Below, piece by piece: positions 16,015 to 25,336 of a stretch of DNA of 64,000 bases. The notes beneath the pieces are model-generated. The model saw only the letters and a list, made by a program, of their open reading frames with translations, was not told where the DNA came from and did not search any database. Origin of the DNA: Bosea sp. NBC_00550. Its GTDB lineage: Bacteria; Pseudomonadota; Alphaproteobacteria; Rhizobiales; Beijerinckiaceae. The stretch spans positions 3,508,501-3,572,500 of the forward strand of contig NZ_CP102772.1 of NCBI RefSeq assembly GCF_026020075.1, read 5' to 3'. How positions within the stretch are numbered: the first letter of the stretch is position 1; each line of letters opens with the position of its first letter. The position numbers and the translations under genes were made by a program.

Positions 16015-16646
16015 GCAACCAGCGCCCGCGTCGTCACCTCAAGCCCGCTGACATCCGGCGTCGCGGTGATATCGGCCTCGGCGAGGCGCTTCTGGGTGGC
16101 ATCGTCGAGCTTGGGCGGCCGGTTGACGCGCACCACGCAGCCCTGCGGCGCGTCCTTGGTGACGACCGCATCCGGGGCATCCACGATGGTGAAGGCAACG
16201 AAATAGGTGGGGTCGCCGATCTCGATGCCGAAGGAGCGCGCCTTCGACGGACTTTTCAGCGGCAGCGTGTAGACCAGCGTCAGGATCTTGTTTTCATAGG
16301 ACATCACCTGCTCGCCCGGCGCGCCGAACTCCTGTTTCCGGCCGTTGAGCTTGGCGGCCGTGAAGAACTCGACATCCGGCAGCGATTCGACATTGATCTT
16401 GGCGAGTTCGGAGAGTTCGTCCGAGGTCAGCTTGCCATCGCCGTTCTTGTCGAGACCCTGGGTGATATAGGCCGAATAGGCCTCGTCGAAGCTCCAGTGA
16501 TGCCGGATCGCCCGAACAGAGCCGTCCGGAGCAAAGACGATCTCGGCCTTGGCATTGACGAAGACATGCGGATGCGCCGCCGCCGGCCCCGCCATGGCGG
16601 CCAGCAGGAGCCCGGTCAGGGCTGTCAGATAGGCGCGTCGCATCAT
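16005..16646 (-). CDS. DUF1007 exported protein with an EF-hand-like loop, partner of NicO
   Basis: A 213-aa exported protein with a signal peptide at residues 1-24. The mature N-terminus HPHVFVNAKAEIVF carries the conserved HPH motif at the cleavage site, a good metal ligand. WSFDEAYSAYITQGLD follows, then an EF-hand-like loop DKNGDGKLTSDEL near residues 66-78 that may bind a divalent cation. DUF1007 proteins are regularly encoded beside NicO transporters and are thought to hand over metal in the periplasm. It is the first gene of the pair, with the nicO start inside its 3' end. Confidence 0.9.
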   Translation of the reverse strand: MMRRAYLTALTGLLLAAMAGPAAAHPHVFVNAKAEIVFAPDGSVRAIRHHWSFDEAYSAYITQGLDKNGDGKLTSDELSELAKINVESLPDVEFFTAAKLNGRKQEFGAPGEQVMSYENKILTLVYTLPLKSPSKARSFGIEIGDPTYFVAFTIVDAPDAVVTKDAPQGCVVRVNRPPKLDDATQKRLAEADITATPDVSGLEVTTRALVACP

Positions 16647-16860
16647 GGGCGAACCCCTCCAAGCTCCGGCACGCCGGGCGGATCATGACCGATCGTCAAC
16701 GGCCACGACGACAGGCGTGCGACCGCGCGAACAGCCATCCCCGCCAAACGGGGCCAAATCGCGGCGCCTTCCGCATGACGCGCTTCGGCCGTTCCCGCAA
16801 GCCTCTGGACGCAGCCCCGAAAACTGGAATGATACCAAGTTGATTGACCGCCTCCAGCCG

Positions 16861-16883
16861 ATATGTCAGCGTTGCTGACATAT
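16861..16883. promoter_or_regulatory. Perfect 10-3-10 palindrome, candidate operator of the indolepyruvate oxidoreductase gene
   Basis: ATATGTCAGC, GTT, GCTGACATAT: perfect 10-bp arms around a 3-bp centre, 75 bp before the gene at 16959. A plausible -35 (TTGATT, 16840-16845) lies 16 bp before TATGTC inside the left arm, so a bound repressor would cover the -10. The remainder of the roughly 310-bp gap between the divergent DUF1007 start and this gene shows no other clear structure. The regulator is unknown; the site does not look like an FNR or CRP box. Confidence 0.6.
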
Positions 16884-16958
16884 TTGCCGCGATGACGGCA
16901 GAGCACGAGGCCGGAACAACCGGCCCGTCGGCGGGAACGACGATCCGGGAGGCCGATC

Positions 16959-19900
16959 ATGGCCGAGACACCGCGGAAATCCGGCACCGAGGCGGGCGCG
17001 CTGCGCCAGATCGGACTGCGCGAAGTCGCGCTCGACGACAAATACGACCTCGACAAGCGCGAAGTCTTCCTCACCGGCACCCAAGCGGTCGCCCGCATGC
17101 TGCTGATGCAGCGCGAGCGGGACCGGCGCGCCGGGCTCGATACCGCCGGCTTCGTCTCGGGCTATCGCGGCTCCCCGCTCGGCGGCCTCGACCAGCAGTT
17201 GATGCGCGCGGCCAAGCCGCTCAAGGCGGCCAACATCGTCTTCCAGCCCGGCCTGAACGAGGACCTCGCCGCCACCGCCATCTGGGGCACGCAGCAGGCC
17301 GGCTTGAGCGGCGAAGGCAAGCATGACGGCGTCTTCGCGCTCTGGTACGGCAAGGGCCCGGGCGTCGACCGCTCCGGCGACGTCCTGCGCCATGGCAACA
17401 TGGCCGGCACCGCTCCCCATGGCGGCGTGATCTGCCTGATGGGCGACGACCATACCGCCGAATCCTCGACCAACGCCCACCAGACCGAATTCGTCCTCGT
17501 CGACCGGATGATGCCGATCCTCAACCCGGCCGGGGTGCAGGAGATCATCGACTACAGCCTGCACGGCATCGCGCTCTCGCGCTTCGCCTCGGTCTGGGTC
17601 GGCATCAAATGCGTCAAGGACAACATCGAATCGACGGCCTCGATCGATGGCTCGCTCGACCGCGTCACGATCGTCGCGCCGACCGATTTCGTCCCGCCGC
17701 CGAGCGGCCTCGCCATCCGCCGCGAGCTCGATTTCGTCGAGCAGGAGCGCCGGCTCCATCTCTACAAGCGCGACGCGATGCTGGCCTATCTGCGCGCCAA
17801 CAAGCTGAACCGCATCGTCACCCATGGCGGGAAGAAGCCGCGCATCGGCATCGCCACGGTCGGGAAATCCTATCTCGACGTGCGCCAGGCCATGGAGGAT
17901 CTCGGCATCGACGAGGTCCGCGCCAACGATCTCGGCATCCGCCTGTTCAAGCTCGCCTGCCCCTGGCCGATCGACCCGGCCGAGCTGAAGGCCTTCGCCA
18001 AAGGCCTCGACCTGATCATGGTGGTCGAGGAGAAGCGCTCGCTGATCGAGGTGCAGGTCCGCGAAGAGCTTTACGGCGCCAAGCACCAGCCGATGGTGAT
18101 CGGCAAGAAGGATGAGAAGGGCGACTGGCTTTTCCCCGTCCATGGCGCACTCGACCCGAACGACATCGCCATCGCGCTCGGCGGCCGCATCCTGCAATAC
18201 CGCGACGATCCCGGCCTGCGCGCCCGGCTGGAGGAGATCGCCCAGGCGCAGGGCCGCCTCGCCGAGGCGCAGGAGATCGCGAAGCGCACGCCCTATTTCT
18301 GCTCGGGCTGCCCGCACAACTCCTCGACCGTCGTGCCCGAGGGCTCGCGCGCCTATGCCGGCATCGGCTGCCACTACATGGTGCAGTGGATGGACCGCGA
18401 CACCGCCGGCTTCACCCAGATGGGCGGCGAAGGCGCGAACTGGGTCGGCGAAGCCCCGTTCTCGACCCGCAGCCATGTCTTCCAGAATCTCGGCGACGGC
18501 ACCTATACCCATTCCGGCTCGCTCGCGATCCGCTGGGCGGTCGCGAGCGGCGTCACCATCACCTACAAGCTGCTCTACAACGACGCCGTCGCCATGACCG
18601 GCGGCCAGCAGGCCGAAGGCCATCTCTCTCCCGACCAGATGGCGCGGCAGGTTGCGGCCGAGGGCGTGCAGCGCATCGCCGTCGTCAGCGACGACCCCGG
18701 CAAATACCCGCCCGGCACGCAATGGCCTGCCGGCACGACGCTGCACCACCGCGACGAACTCGACGCCGTCCAGCGCGAATTGGCGGTAGCGTCGGGCGTC
18801 TCGCTTTTGCTCTACGACCAGACCTGCGCCACCGAGAAGCGGCGGCGGCGCAAGCGCGGCGCCTACCCTGATCCCGACAAGCGCGTCCTCATCAACGAGC
18901 TGGTCTGCGAGGGTTGCGGCGATTGCGGCGTGCAGTCGAACTGCGTCTCGGTGCAGCCGCTCGAGACTGAGTTCGGGCGCAAGCGCCAGATCGACCAGTC
19001 GAACTGCAATAAGGATTTCTCCTGCCTCAAGGGCTTCTGCCCGTCCTTCGTCACCGTCCACGGCGCGCGGCCGAAGAAGGCCGATCCGCTCAAGCTCGAT
19101 GCCGGCATGCTCGGCCAGGACGATTTGCCGGAACCCGTCGTGCCGGCGCTCGACCGCAGCTTCGCGGTGATCGTCACCGGCGTCGGCGGCACCGGCGTCG
19201 TCACTATAGGTGCCATCCTCGGCATGGCCGCGCATCTCGAAGGCAAGGGCTGCGGCATGATCGACATGGCCGGCCTTGCGCAAAAGGGCGGCGCCGTCTT
19301 CAGCCACGTCAAGCTCGCCCCCCGGCCCGACGACATCCACGCCATCCGTGTCGCCGCCGGCCAGGCCGATCTCGTCCTAGGCTGCGACCTCACCGTCACC
19401 GGCTCGAAGAAGGTGCTCGGCGCGATCCGGCCGGAGCGCGGCATGGTCATCGTCAACACCGCCGAGAGCCTGCCCGGCGATTTCACCCGCAACGCCGATT
19501 TCTCGCTGCCGACCGAGCGGCTGAAACGCGCCATCCTCTCGGCGGCCGGGCGCGACCGGACCCATTTCCTCGATGCCACGGCAGCTGCAGTCGCCTTCCT
19601 CGGCAATGCCATCGCCGCCAACATGTTCATGCTCGGCCATGCCTGGCAGCTCGGCACGGTGCCCCTCTCCCGCGAGTCGTTGCTCAGGGCGATCGAACTC
19701 AACGGCGAGGCCGTCGCCATGAACCGGCAGGCCTTCGAGCTCGGCCGCCGCGCCGCGCATGATCCGGACGCGCTGATGGAATTGCTGGCGCCGAACCGGG
19801 CGGCGACGCCCGCCCGCGAGCTTTCGCACACGCTCGAAGAGATCATCGCCCGCCGCGTCGCCCACCTCACCGCCTATCAGAACGCCGCCTATGCGGCGCG

Positions 19901-20516
19901 CTACCGCCATCTCGTCGCCCGCGTGCAGACCCGGGAGGCTGCGATGGCGCCCGGCCAGTCCGCGCTCGGCGAAACGGTCGCGCGCTACCTCTTCAAGCTG
20001 ATGGCCTACAAGGACGAGTACGAAGTCGCCCGCCTCTACAGCGACGGCACCTTCCGCAGGCAGGTCGCAGCGACCTTCGAGGCCGACGGCGCGGACGGCA
20101 AGCCGTTGCGCTACGAGTTCCATCTCGCCCCGCCGCTGCTGGGCAGGCGCGACCCGAACACCGGCCTGCCGCGCAAAATCAGCTTCGGCCCGTGGATGAT
20201 GGGCGCCTTCGGGCTTCTGGCAAGGCTCAAGGGCCTGCGCGGCACCGCCCTGGACCCCTTCGGCTACACGCAGGAGCGCCGCACGGAGCGCAGCCTGATC
20301 ACGGACTACGAAACCCTGCTGAGCGAGCTGCTGACACGGCTTTCCCCGGAGAACCATGCACTCTGCGTCGCGCTCGCCGCGATCCCGGAGAAGATCCGCG
20401 GCTTCGGCCACGTCAAGGAGCGGCATCTGAACGCCGCGAAGGCCGAGCAGGCGGAGTTGCTGACCCAGTTGCGCGATGGACCGCCGGCCACGGCCCTACC
20501 GCAGGCGGCGGAGTAG
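16959..20516 (+). CDS. Fused indolepyruvate:ferredoxin oxidoreductase
   Basis: An 1185-aa single-chain fusion of IorA and IorB that oxidatively decarboxylates aryl- or 2-oxo-acids to acyl-CoA using thiamine diphosphate, CoA and ferredoxin. The pyruvate-oxidoreductase-type N-domain has GYRGSPLGGLD near residue 68. The ThDP domain has FCSGCPHNSSTVVPEGSRAY near 447, followed by GGEGANW. The [4Fe-4S] region has CEGCGDC near 650 and further cysteines up to about 690. A gamma-type domain begins with VTGVGGTGVVTIGAILGMA near 740. A long C-terminal extension carries FGYTQERRTERSLI. The start has GGAGG 5-9 bp upstream. It probably acts in aromatic amino acid or aryl-acid catabolism, given the downstream acyl-CoA ligase and importer cluster. 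Confidence 0.93.
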   Translation: MAETPRKSGTEAGALRQIGLREVALDDKYDLDKREVFLTGTQAVARMLLMQRERDRRAGLDTAGFVSGYRGSPLGGLDQQLMRAAKPLKAANIVFQPGLNEDLAATAIWGTQQAGLSGEGKHDGVFALWYGKGPGVDRSGDVLRHGNMAGTAPHGGVICLMGDDHTAESSTNAHQTEFVLVDRMMPILNPAGVQEIIDYSLHGIALSRFASVWVGIKCVKDNIESTASIDGSLDRVTIVAPTDFVPPPSGLAIRRELDFVEQERRLHLYKRDAMLAYLRANKLNRIVTHGGKKPRIGIATVGKSYLDVRQAMEDLGIDEVRANDLGIRLFKLACPWPIDPAELKAFAKGLDLIMVVEEKRSLIEVQVREELYGAKHQPMVIGKKDEKGDWLFPVHGALDPNDIAIALGGRILQYRDDPGLRARLEEIAQAQGRLAEAQEIAKRTPYFCSGCPHNSSTVVPEGSRAYAGIGCHYMVQWMDRDTAGFTQMGGEGANWVGEAPFSTRSHVFQNLGDGTYTHSGSLAIRWAVASGVTITYKLLYNDAVAMTGGQQAEGHLSPDQMARQVAAEGVQRIAVVSDDPGKYPPGTQWPAGTTLHHRDELDAVQRELAVASGVSLLLYDQTCATEKRRRRKRGAYPDPDKRVLINELVCEGCGDCGVQSNCVSVQPLETEFGRKRQIDQSNCNKDFSCLKGFCPSFVTVHGARPKKADPLKLDAGMLGQDDLPEPVVPALDRSFAVIVTGVGGTGVVTIGAILGMAAHLEGKGCGMIDMAGLAQKGGAVFSHVKLAPRPDDIHAIRVAAGQADLVLGCDLTVTGSKKVLGAIRPERGMVIVNTAESLPGDFTRNADFSLPTERLKRAILSAAGRDRTHFLDATAAAVAFLGNAIAANMFMLGHAWQLGTVPLSRESLLRAIELNGEAVAMNRQAFELGRRAAHDPDALMELLAPNRAATPARELSHTLEEIIARRVAHLTAYQNAAYAARYRHLVARVQTREAAMAPGQSALGETVARYLFKLMAYKDEYEVARLYSDGTFRRQVAATFEADGADGKPLRYEFHLAPPLLGRRDPNTGLPRKISFGPWMMGAFGLLARLKGLRGTALDPFGYTQERRTERSLITDYETLLSELLTRLSPENHALCVALAAIPEKIRGFGHVKERHLNAAKAEQAELLTQLRDGPPATALPQAAE

Positions 20517-20532
20517 CGCGCCGCTCCGCCTC

Positions 20533-20634
20533 GTCATGCTCGGGCTCGACCCGAGCATCTCGTGACAAGGAGGCTCCTGAGCCTCTTCCTGAAGGAGATT
20601 CTCGAGTCTACGCTCCGCTTCGCCCGAGAATGAC
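20533..20634. repeat. Intergenic palindromic repeat, family A (inverted orientation)
   Basis: The same two stems as at 9024-9118 but in reverse order: first GTCATGCTCGGG with CCCGAGCAT, then GAGATTCTCG with CGAGAATGAC. It follows the indolepyruvate oxidoreductase stop codon and precedes the Crp/Fnr gene. Confidence 0.85.
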
Positions 20635-20658
20635 GCCACGCCGCCCGAAGCCTGCCCC

Positions 20659-21357
20659 TTGCGAACCCGGACAGCCGCCATCTTGATCACCCCCGAGGAA
20701 CTGCGCGCCATCGCCTCCTGGTCCCGCGACCTGTCGCAAGACGAGTTCGAGGAGGCGCGGCGCGGCATTTCCTTCAAGAGCTACGGCAAGGGCGCCTCGA
20801 TCTGCCATGTCGGCGACCGGTTGGAATCCTGGACCGGCGTCGCCGAGGGGCTGGTCAAGATGGCGACCACGTCCAAGGCCGGGAAATCGGCGACGCTAGC
20901 CGGCCTGCGCGCCGGCGCCTGGTTCGGCGAGGGCACCGTGATCAAGGCCGAGCCGAGACGCTACGAATTGGTGGCGCTGCGCGAGTCGCGGATCGCCCTG
21001 ATGCGCCGCTCGACCTTCCTCTGGCTGTTCGAGCATTCGGCGGCCTTCAACCGCTTCCTCGTCCACCAGTTCAACGAGCGCCTCGCCCAGTTCATCTCGC
21101 TCGCCGAGACCGAGCGCACGCTCGATTCCACCGGCCGCCTCGCCCGCAATCTCGCCTGGCTGTTCAACCCGACCCTCTACCCCGATCTCGGCCGCACCCT
21201 GGCGATATCGCAGGAGGAGCTCGGCATGCTCGCCGGCATCTCCAGGCAGATGGCCAATCAGGGTCTGGCGAAGCTCGCCGATCTCGGCATGATCGAGATC
21301 GGCCATGGCAGCATCACCATCCGCGACCTCAACAAGCTGACCCGCTACGAAGGTTGA
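20659..21357 (+). CDS. Crp/Fnr-family transcription regulator
   Basis: A protein of up to 232 aa. A cyclic-nucleotide-binding-type beta-roll (VGDRLESWTGVAEGLVKMATT, GLRAGAWFGEGTVI) and dimer helix precede a winged helix near residues 180-220 (ISQEELGMLAGISRQMANQGLAKLADLGMIEI). There are no N-terminal cysteine ligands like those of FNR, so it is unlikely to hold an oxygen-sensing cluster. The effector is unknown. No ATG exists; TTG at 20659 or TTG at 20683 are the candidates, both with weak ribosome sites. It is separated from the oxidoreductase by a family A repeat. Regulation of either neighbour is possible but not shown. Confidence 0.85.
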   Translation: MRTRTAAILITPEELRAIASWSRDLSQDEFEEARRGISFKSYGKGASICHVGDRLESWTGVAEGLVKMATTSKAGKSATLAGLRAGAWFGEGTVIKAEPRRYELVALRESRIALMRRSTFLWLFEHSAAFNRFLVHQFNERLAQFISLAETERTLDSTGRLARNLAWLFNPTLYPDLGRTLAISQEELGMLAGISRQMANQGLAKLADLGMIEIGHGSITIRDLNKLTRYEG

Positions 21358-21436
21358 GACGTCCTTCACGGCACCAATCCGCACTTCGCGCGTTGCCTTT
21401 CTCGAACAGCCCCGAGCTGAGTAAAGGAACGACGCG

Positions 21437-21646
21437 ATGTTTGGCTTCTTCGACACGCTCATGAAACGGGTCAACGACCAGGCCGCCGAATACGCCGCCG
21501 CCCAGTCGAAGGTCGCGAGCCGCGCATGGGAAGGTTGGTTCGACCCCTTCCATGTCCTTCAACCGGCAAAGGTCACTGCCGAGCGCCCGATGCGTGGCAA
21601 GGCATCCCGCAGCGAACCCGCAGCGCGGGGCGGCCGGTCTTTCTGA
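21437..21646 (+). CDS. Small basic protein, unknown
   Basis: A 69-aa reading frame beginning MFGFFDTLMKRVNDQAAEYAAAQ, with an amphipathic helical first half and a basic, Arg/Ser-rich tail (GKASRSEPAARGGRSF). AAAGGAA lies about 8 bp before the ATG. Length and position between Crp/Fnr and a small secreted protein are compatible with a real small gene. No family is recognised, and codon evidence alone is weak. Confidence 0.45.
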   Translation: MFGFFDTLMKRVNDQAAEYAAAQSKVASRAWEGWFDPFHVLQPAKVTAERPMRGKASRSEPAARGGRSF

Positions 21647-21725
21647 ACGGCAGCCAACCCAGCCGTTCAGGCTTTGTTGGGCCGAGGACTGGTCTGATCG
21701 GGTTCATCAACCGAAGGAGACGACC

Positions 21726-22031
21726 ATGCGTAGCTTCCTGATGGCCGCCGGCCTCGCCCTCGCCGCGATCGCGGCAACGCCAGCCGGCGCGACGACCCCG
21801 TCCATTGCACAGACCGAAGCGCTGGACAGGCTGCCCGCCGAATATACTCGCCACACCCGCGAGCACCGCGAGTGGGAAATCCAGCACAACATGGAGCGGC
21901 AGCAGCGCCGTGACTACTATCGTCAAGGCCGTGGCTATGACCGCGGCTACGGCTATGAGCGCCGCTATGGCGGTCCGCCGCCGCATGCTCCGGCCTATGG
22001 CTACCGCCGGAACTATTACGAGCGTTACTGA
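21726..22031 (+). CDS. Small secreted Tyr/Arg/Gly-rich protein
   Basis: A 101-aa protein. The signal peptide spans residues 1-22 (MRSFLMAAGLALAAIAATPAGA). A linker follows, then a charged region (HTREHREWEIQHNMERQQRRD) from about residue 40 and a low-complexity tail of Gly-Tyr and Arg-Tyr repeats (GRGYDRGYGYERRYGG, ending RRNYYERY). The ribosome site AAGGAG is perfect. Such tyrosine-rich tails are found in envelope-associated small proteins, but I do not recognise a named family. A strong terminator 20 bp downstream shows it is a single-gene or last-gene transcript. Confidence 0.8.
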   Translation: MRSFLMAAGLALAAIAATPAGATTPSIAQTEALDRLPAEYTRHTREHREWEIQHNMERQQRRDYYRQGRGYDRGYGYERRYGGPPPHAPAYGYRRNYYERY

Positions 22032-22050
22032 CCCTCGCCGCCGTCCTGGC

Positions 22051-22087
22051 CCGCCCGCAGTTCGTCCGAGCTGCGGGCGGTTTTTTT
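22051..22087 (+). terminator. Intrinsic terminator
   Basis: A perfect 10-bp stem, CCGCCCGCAG (22051-22060) with CTGCGGGCGG (22071-22080), and a 10-nt loop, followed by seven T (22081-22087). It is the clearest rho-independent terminator in the window, ending the small secreted-protein transcript. Confidence 0.95.
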
Positions 22088-22363
22088 GCGTAAGACTTTC
22101 GTTGCACGCAATAGCGACGTGCCGCCGCCCTGCCGGCAGCGCCAGAAATCACGGTAAATTGAACGAGATCTGGGGCGAAACTCGGGGCAGCAGTCGCTGA
22201 GCAGACTTCGGCGGGATAATAGTCACCAAAAGACGAATTGTCTGTCAAGCGGGTCCTTGCGAAGATGATGGCCGCCTGCAAGTCTTGCATGACAACGAGA
22301 CCGGAAACCGGCTCACAGGAAGCTGCCACGACGCATGGCGGCTCGTCAGGGGAGAACGCAATC

Positions 22364-24342
22364 GTGGCAAGCGGCACCGCCGGCCAGGCGGATACCTTTC
22401 CGAAATTGCTGTTGCGCAATGCCAGGGAGCGCGCCTCGCGGGTCGCGTTTCGTCACAAGGATCTCGGGATCTGGCAGTCCTGGAACTGGGCCGAGGTGGC
22501 TGAGCACGTCCGCAATTTCGCCAAGGGGCTGCAGGATCTCGGGCTGAAGCGCGGCGAGAAGGTCGCGATCATCGGCTACAACCGGCCGCGGCTGTACTGG
22601 TCGATGTGCGCGGCGCAGTGGATCGGCGCCATCCCCGTGCCGGTCTACGCCGATGGCGTCGCCGAGGAGATGGCCTATGTCCTCGACCATGCCGAGGCCG
22701 TCTTCGCCGTGGTGCAGGACCAGGAGCAGGTCGACAAGCTGCTCTCCATCGCCGACCGGCTGCCGCATCTCAGGCACATGCTCTATGACGAGCCGCGCGG
22801 CCTGCGCGACTACGACCACACCAAGCTTCACGCCATCGAGACGGTGATCCAGGCCGGCGCGAAGGCGCTTCAGGACCAGCAGGCCGAGGCCACGCTCGCC
22901 CGCGAGATGGAGCAGGGCAAGGGCTCCGACCTCGGCATCATCCTCTACACCTCCGGCACCACCGGGCGCCCCAAGGGCGTGATGCTCAGCCACTACAACG
23001 TCATCGTCGCCGCCGAGATCGGCTGCGGCTTCGATGGGCTGAACGAGAGGGACGAGGTCATCGCCTATCTGCCGATCGCCTGGGTCGGCGACCACATCTT
23101 CTCCTACGCGCAGGCGATGCTGGCCGGTTTCTGCGTCAACTGCCCGGAAAGCCCGGACACCGTCATCGACGACCGCCGCGAGGTCGGCACCACCTATGCC
23201 TTCGCCCCACCGCGCGTCTTCGAGAACATGCTGACCCTCACCATGGTGCGCATGGAGGATGCGAGCGCCCTGAAGCGCAAGGCGTTCCATTACTTCCTCG
23301 GCGTCGCCAAGCAATACGGCGAGAAGATCCTGAACGGCGAGAGCGTGCCGCTGAAGGGCCGGCTGCTCTACAAGCTCGGCGACATGCTGGTCTACGGCCC
23401 GCTGCGCAATCGCTTCGGCCTGACCAACATCAAGGTCGGCTACACCGCCGGCGAGGCCATCGGCCCCGAGCTCTTCCGCTTCTACCGCTCGATCGGCGTC
23501 AACCTGAAGCAGCTCTACGGCCAGACCGAGGCCGGGGTGTACATCACCATGCAGCCCAACGGCGAGATCAAGGCCGATACGGTCGGCAAGCCGGCGCCGC
23601 TGGTCGAGATCCGCATCGACGACAATGGCGAGGTGCTCTACCGCTCGCCCTCCATCTTCGGCGGCTACTACAAGGACCCGGACAAGACCGCCGAGACGAT
23701 GACGGCCGACGGCTATGTCCGCTCCGGTGATGCCGGCTTCTTCGACGAGGGCGGCCACCTCAAGATCATCGACCGGGCCAAGGATGTCGGCAAGCTCAAC
23801 AGCGGCGACCTCTTCCCGCCGAAATACATCGAGAACAAGCTGAAGTTCTATCCGAACATCAAGGAGGTCGTGGCCTTCGGCCAGGGCCGCGACTATGCCA
23901 CCGTCGCGCTCAATATCGACCTCACCGCCGTCGGCAACTGGGCCGAGCGCAACAACGTGGTCTATGCCTCCTATCAGGAACTGGCCGGCCACGATCTCGT
24001 CTACGACATGATCGCCAAGCACGTCGACGAGGTGAACCGCTCGCTTGCCGGCGAGCCGATGATGGGCGGCGCTCAGATCAAGCGCTTCCTCATCCTGCAC
24101 AAGGAACTCGATGCCGACGACGGCGAATTGACCCGCACCCAGAAGGTCCGCCGCGGCTTCATCGCCGAGCGCTACGCGCCGCTGGTTGCCGCGCTCTATG
24201 ACGGATCGGAAGCGGCGGATATCTCGACGGAAGTGACCTTCGAGGACGGCCGCAAGGGTGCCATCTCGGCCCGCGTCAAGGTGCGCGACGCCACTCTCTA
24301 TCCGGTGGCTCCGCAGGAGGCGCCGGCAGCGGCGAAGGCGGC

Positions 24343-24346
<4 letters not shown>
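22364..24346 (+). CDS. AMP-dependent acyl-CoA synthetase (long-chain/aryl-CoA ligase type)
   Basis: A 660-aa adenylate-forming ligase that activates a carboxylic acid to its CoA thioester through an acyl-AMP. The P-loop YTSGTTGRPKGVMLSH is near residue 195, the A5-type motif YGQTEAGVYIT near 386, and RSGDAGFFDEGGHLKIIDRAKD near 460. The closing Lys region RTQKVRRGFI is near 595. Start: GTG 22364 is preferred (GGGGAG about 9 bp upstream; residues begin MASGTAGQADTFPKLL). ATG 22289 is the alternative. It overlaps livG by 4 bp, so ligase and importer are one operon and the importer probably brings in the ligase substrate. Confidence 0.92.
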
Positions 24347-25158
<812 letters not shown>

Positions 25159-25183
25159 TGACAGCTCTCCCCCTCTTTCTCAG

Positions 25184-25300
25184 CCCTCATCCTGAGGAGC
25201 GCTCCGCAGGAGCGCGTCTCGAAGGATGCTCCAGTGGGCTCTTCCCGCGCGAGCTGAACCATCCTTCGAGACGCCGCTTCGCGGCTCCTCAGGATGAGGG
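25184..25300. repeat. Intergenic palindromic repeat, family C
   Basis: CCCTCATCCTGAGGAGC at the left and GCTCCTCAGGATGAGGG at the right form perfect 17-bp inverted arms. The inner arms GTCTCGAAGGATG and CATCCTTCGAGAC are also perfect. It lies between livG and livH; this family is seen once in the window. Confidence 0.85.
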
Positions 25301-25336
25301 CTCGTTTGTGTTGCCGATAATCTGGAAGGCGCAGCC

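Noticed and set aside
16866..19340. An 824-codon minus-strand frame antisense to the indolepyruvate oxidoreductase
   Set aside because: Lacks recognisable domains, while the plus strand holds all conserved Fe-S and ThDP motifs.
20659..21357. Crp/Fnr protein as an oxygen-sensing FNR orthologue
   Set aside because: No N-terminal cysteine cluster is present.
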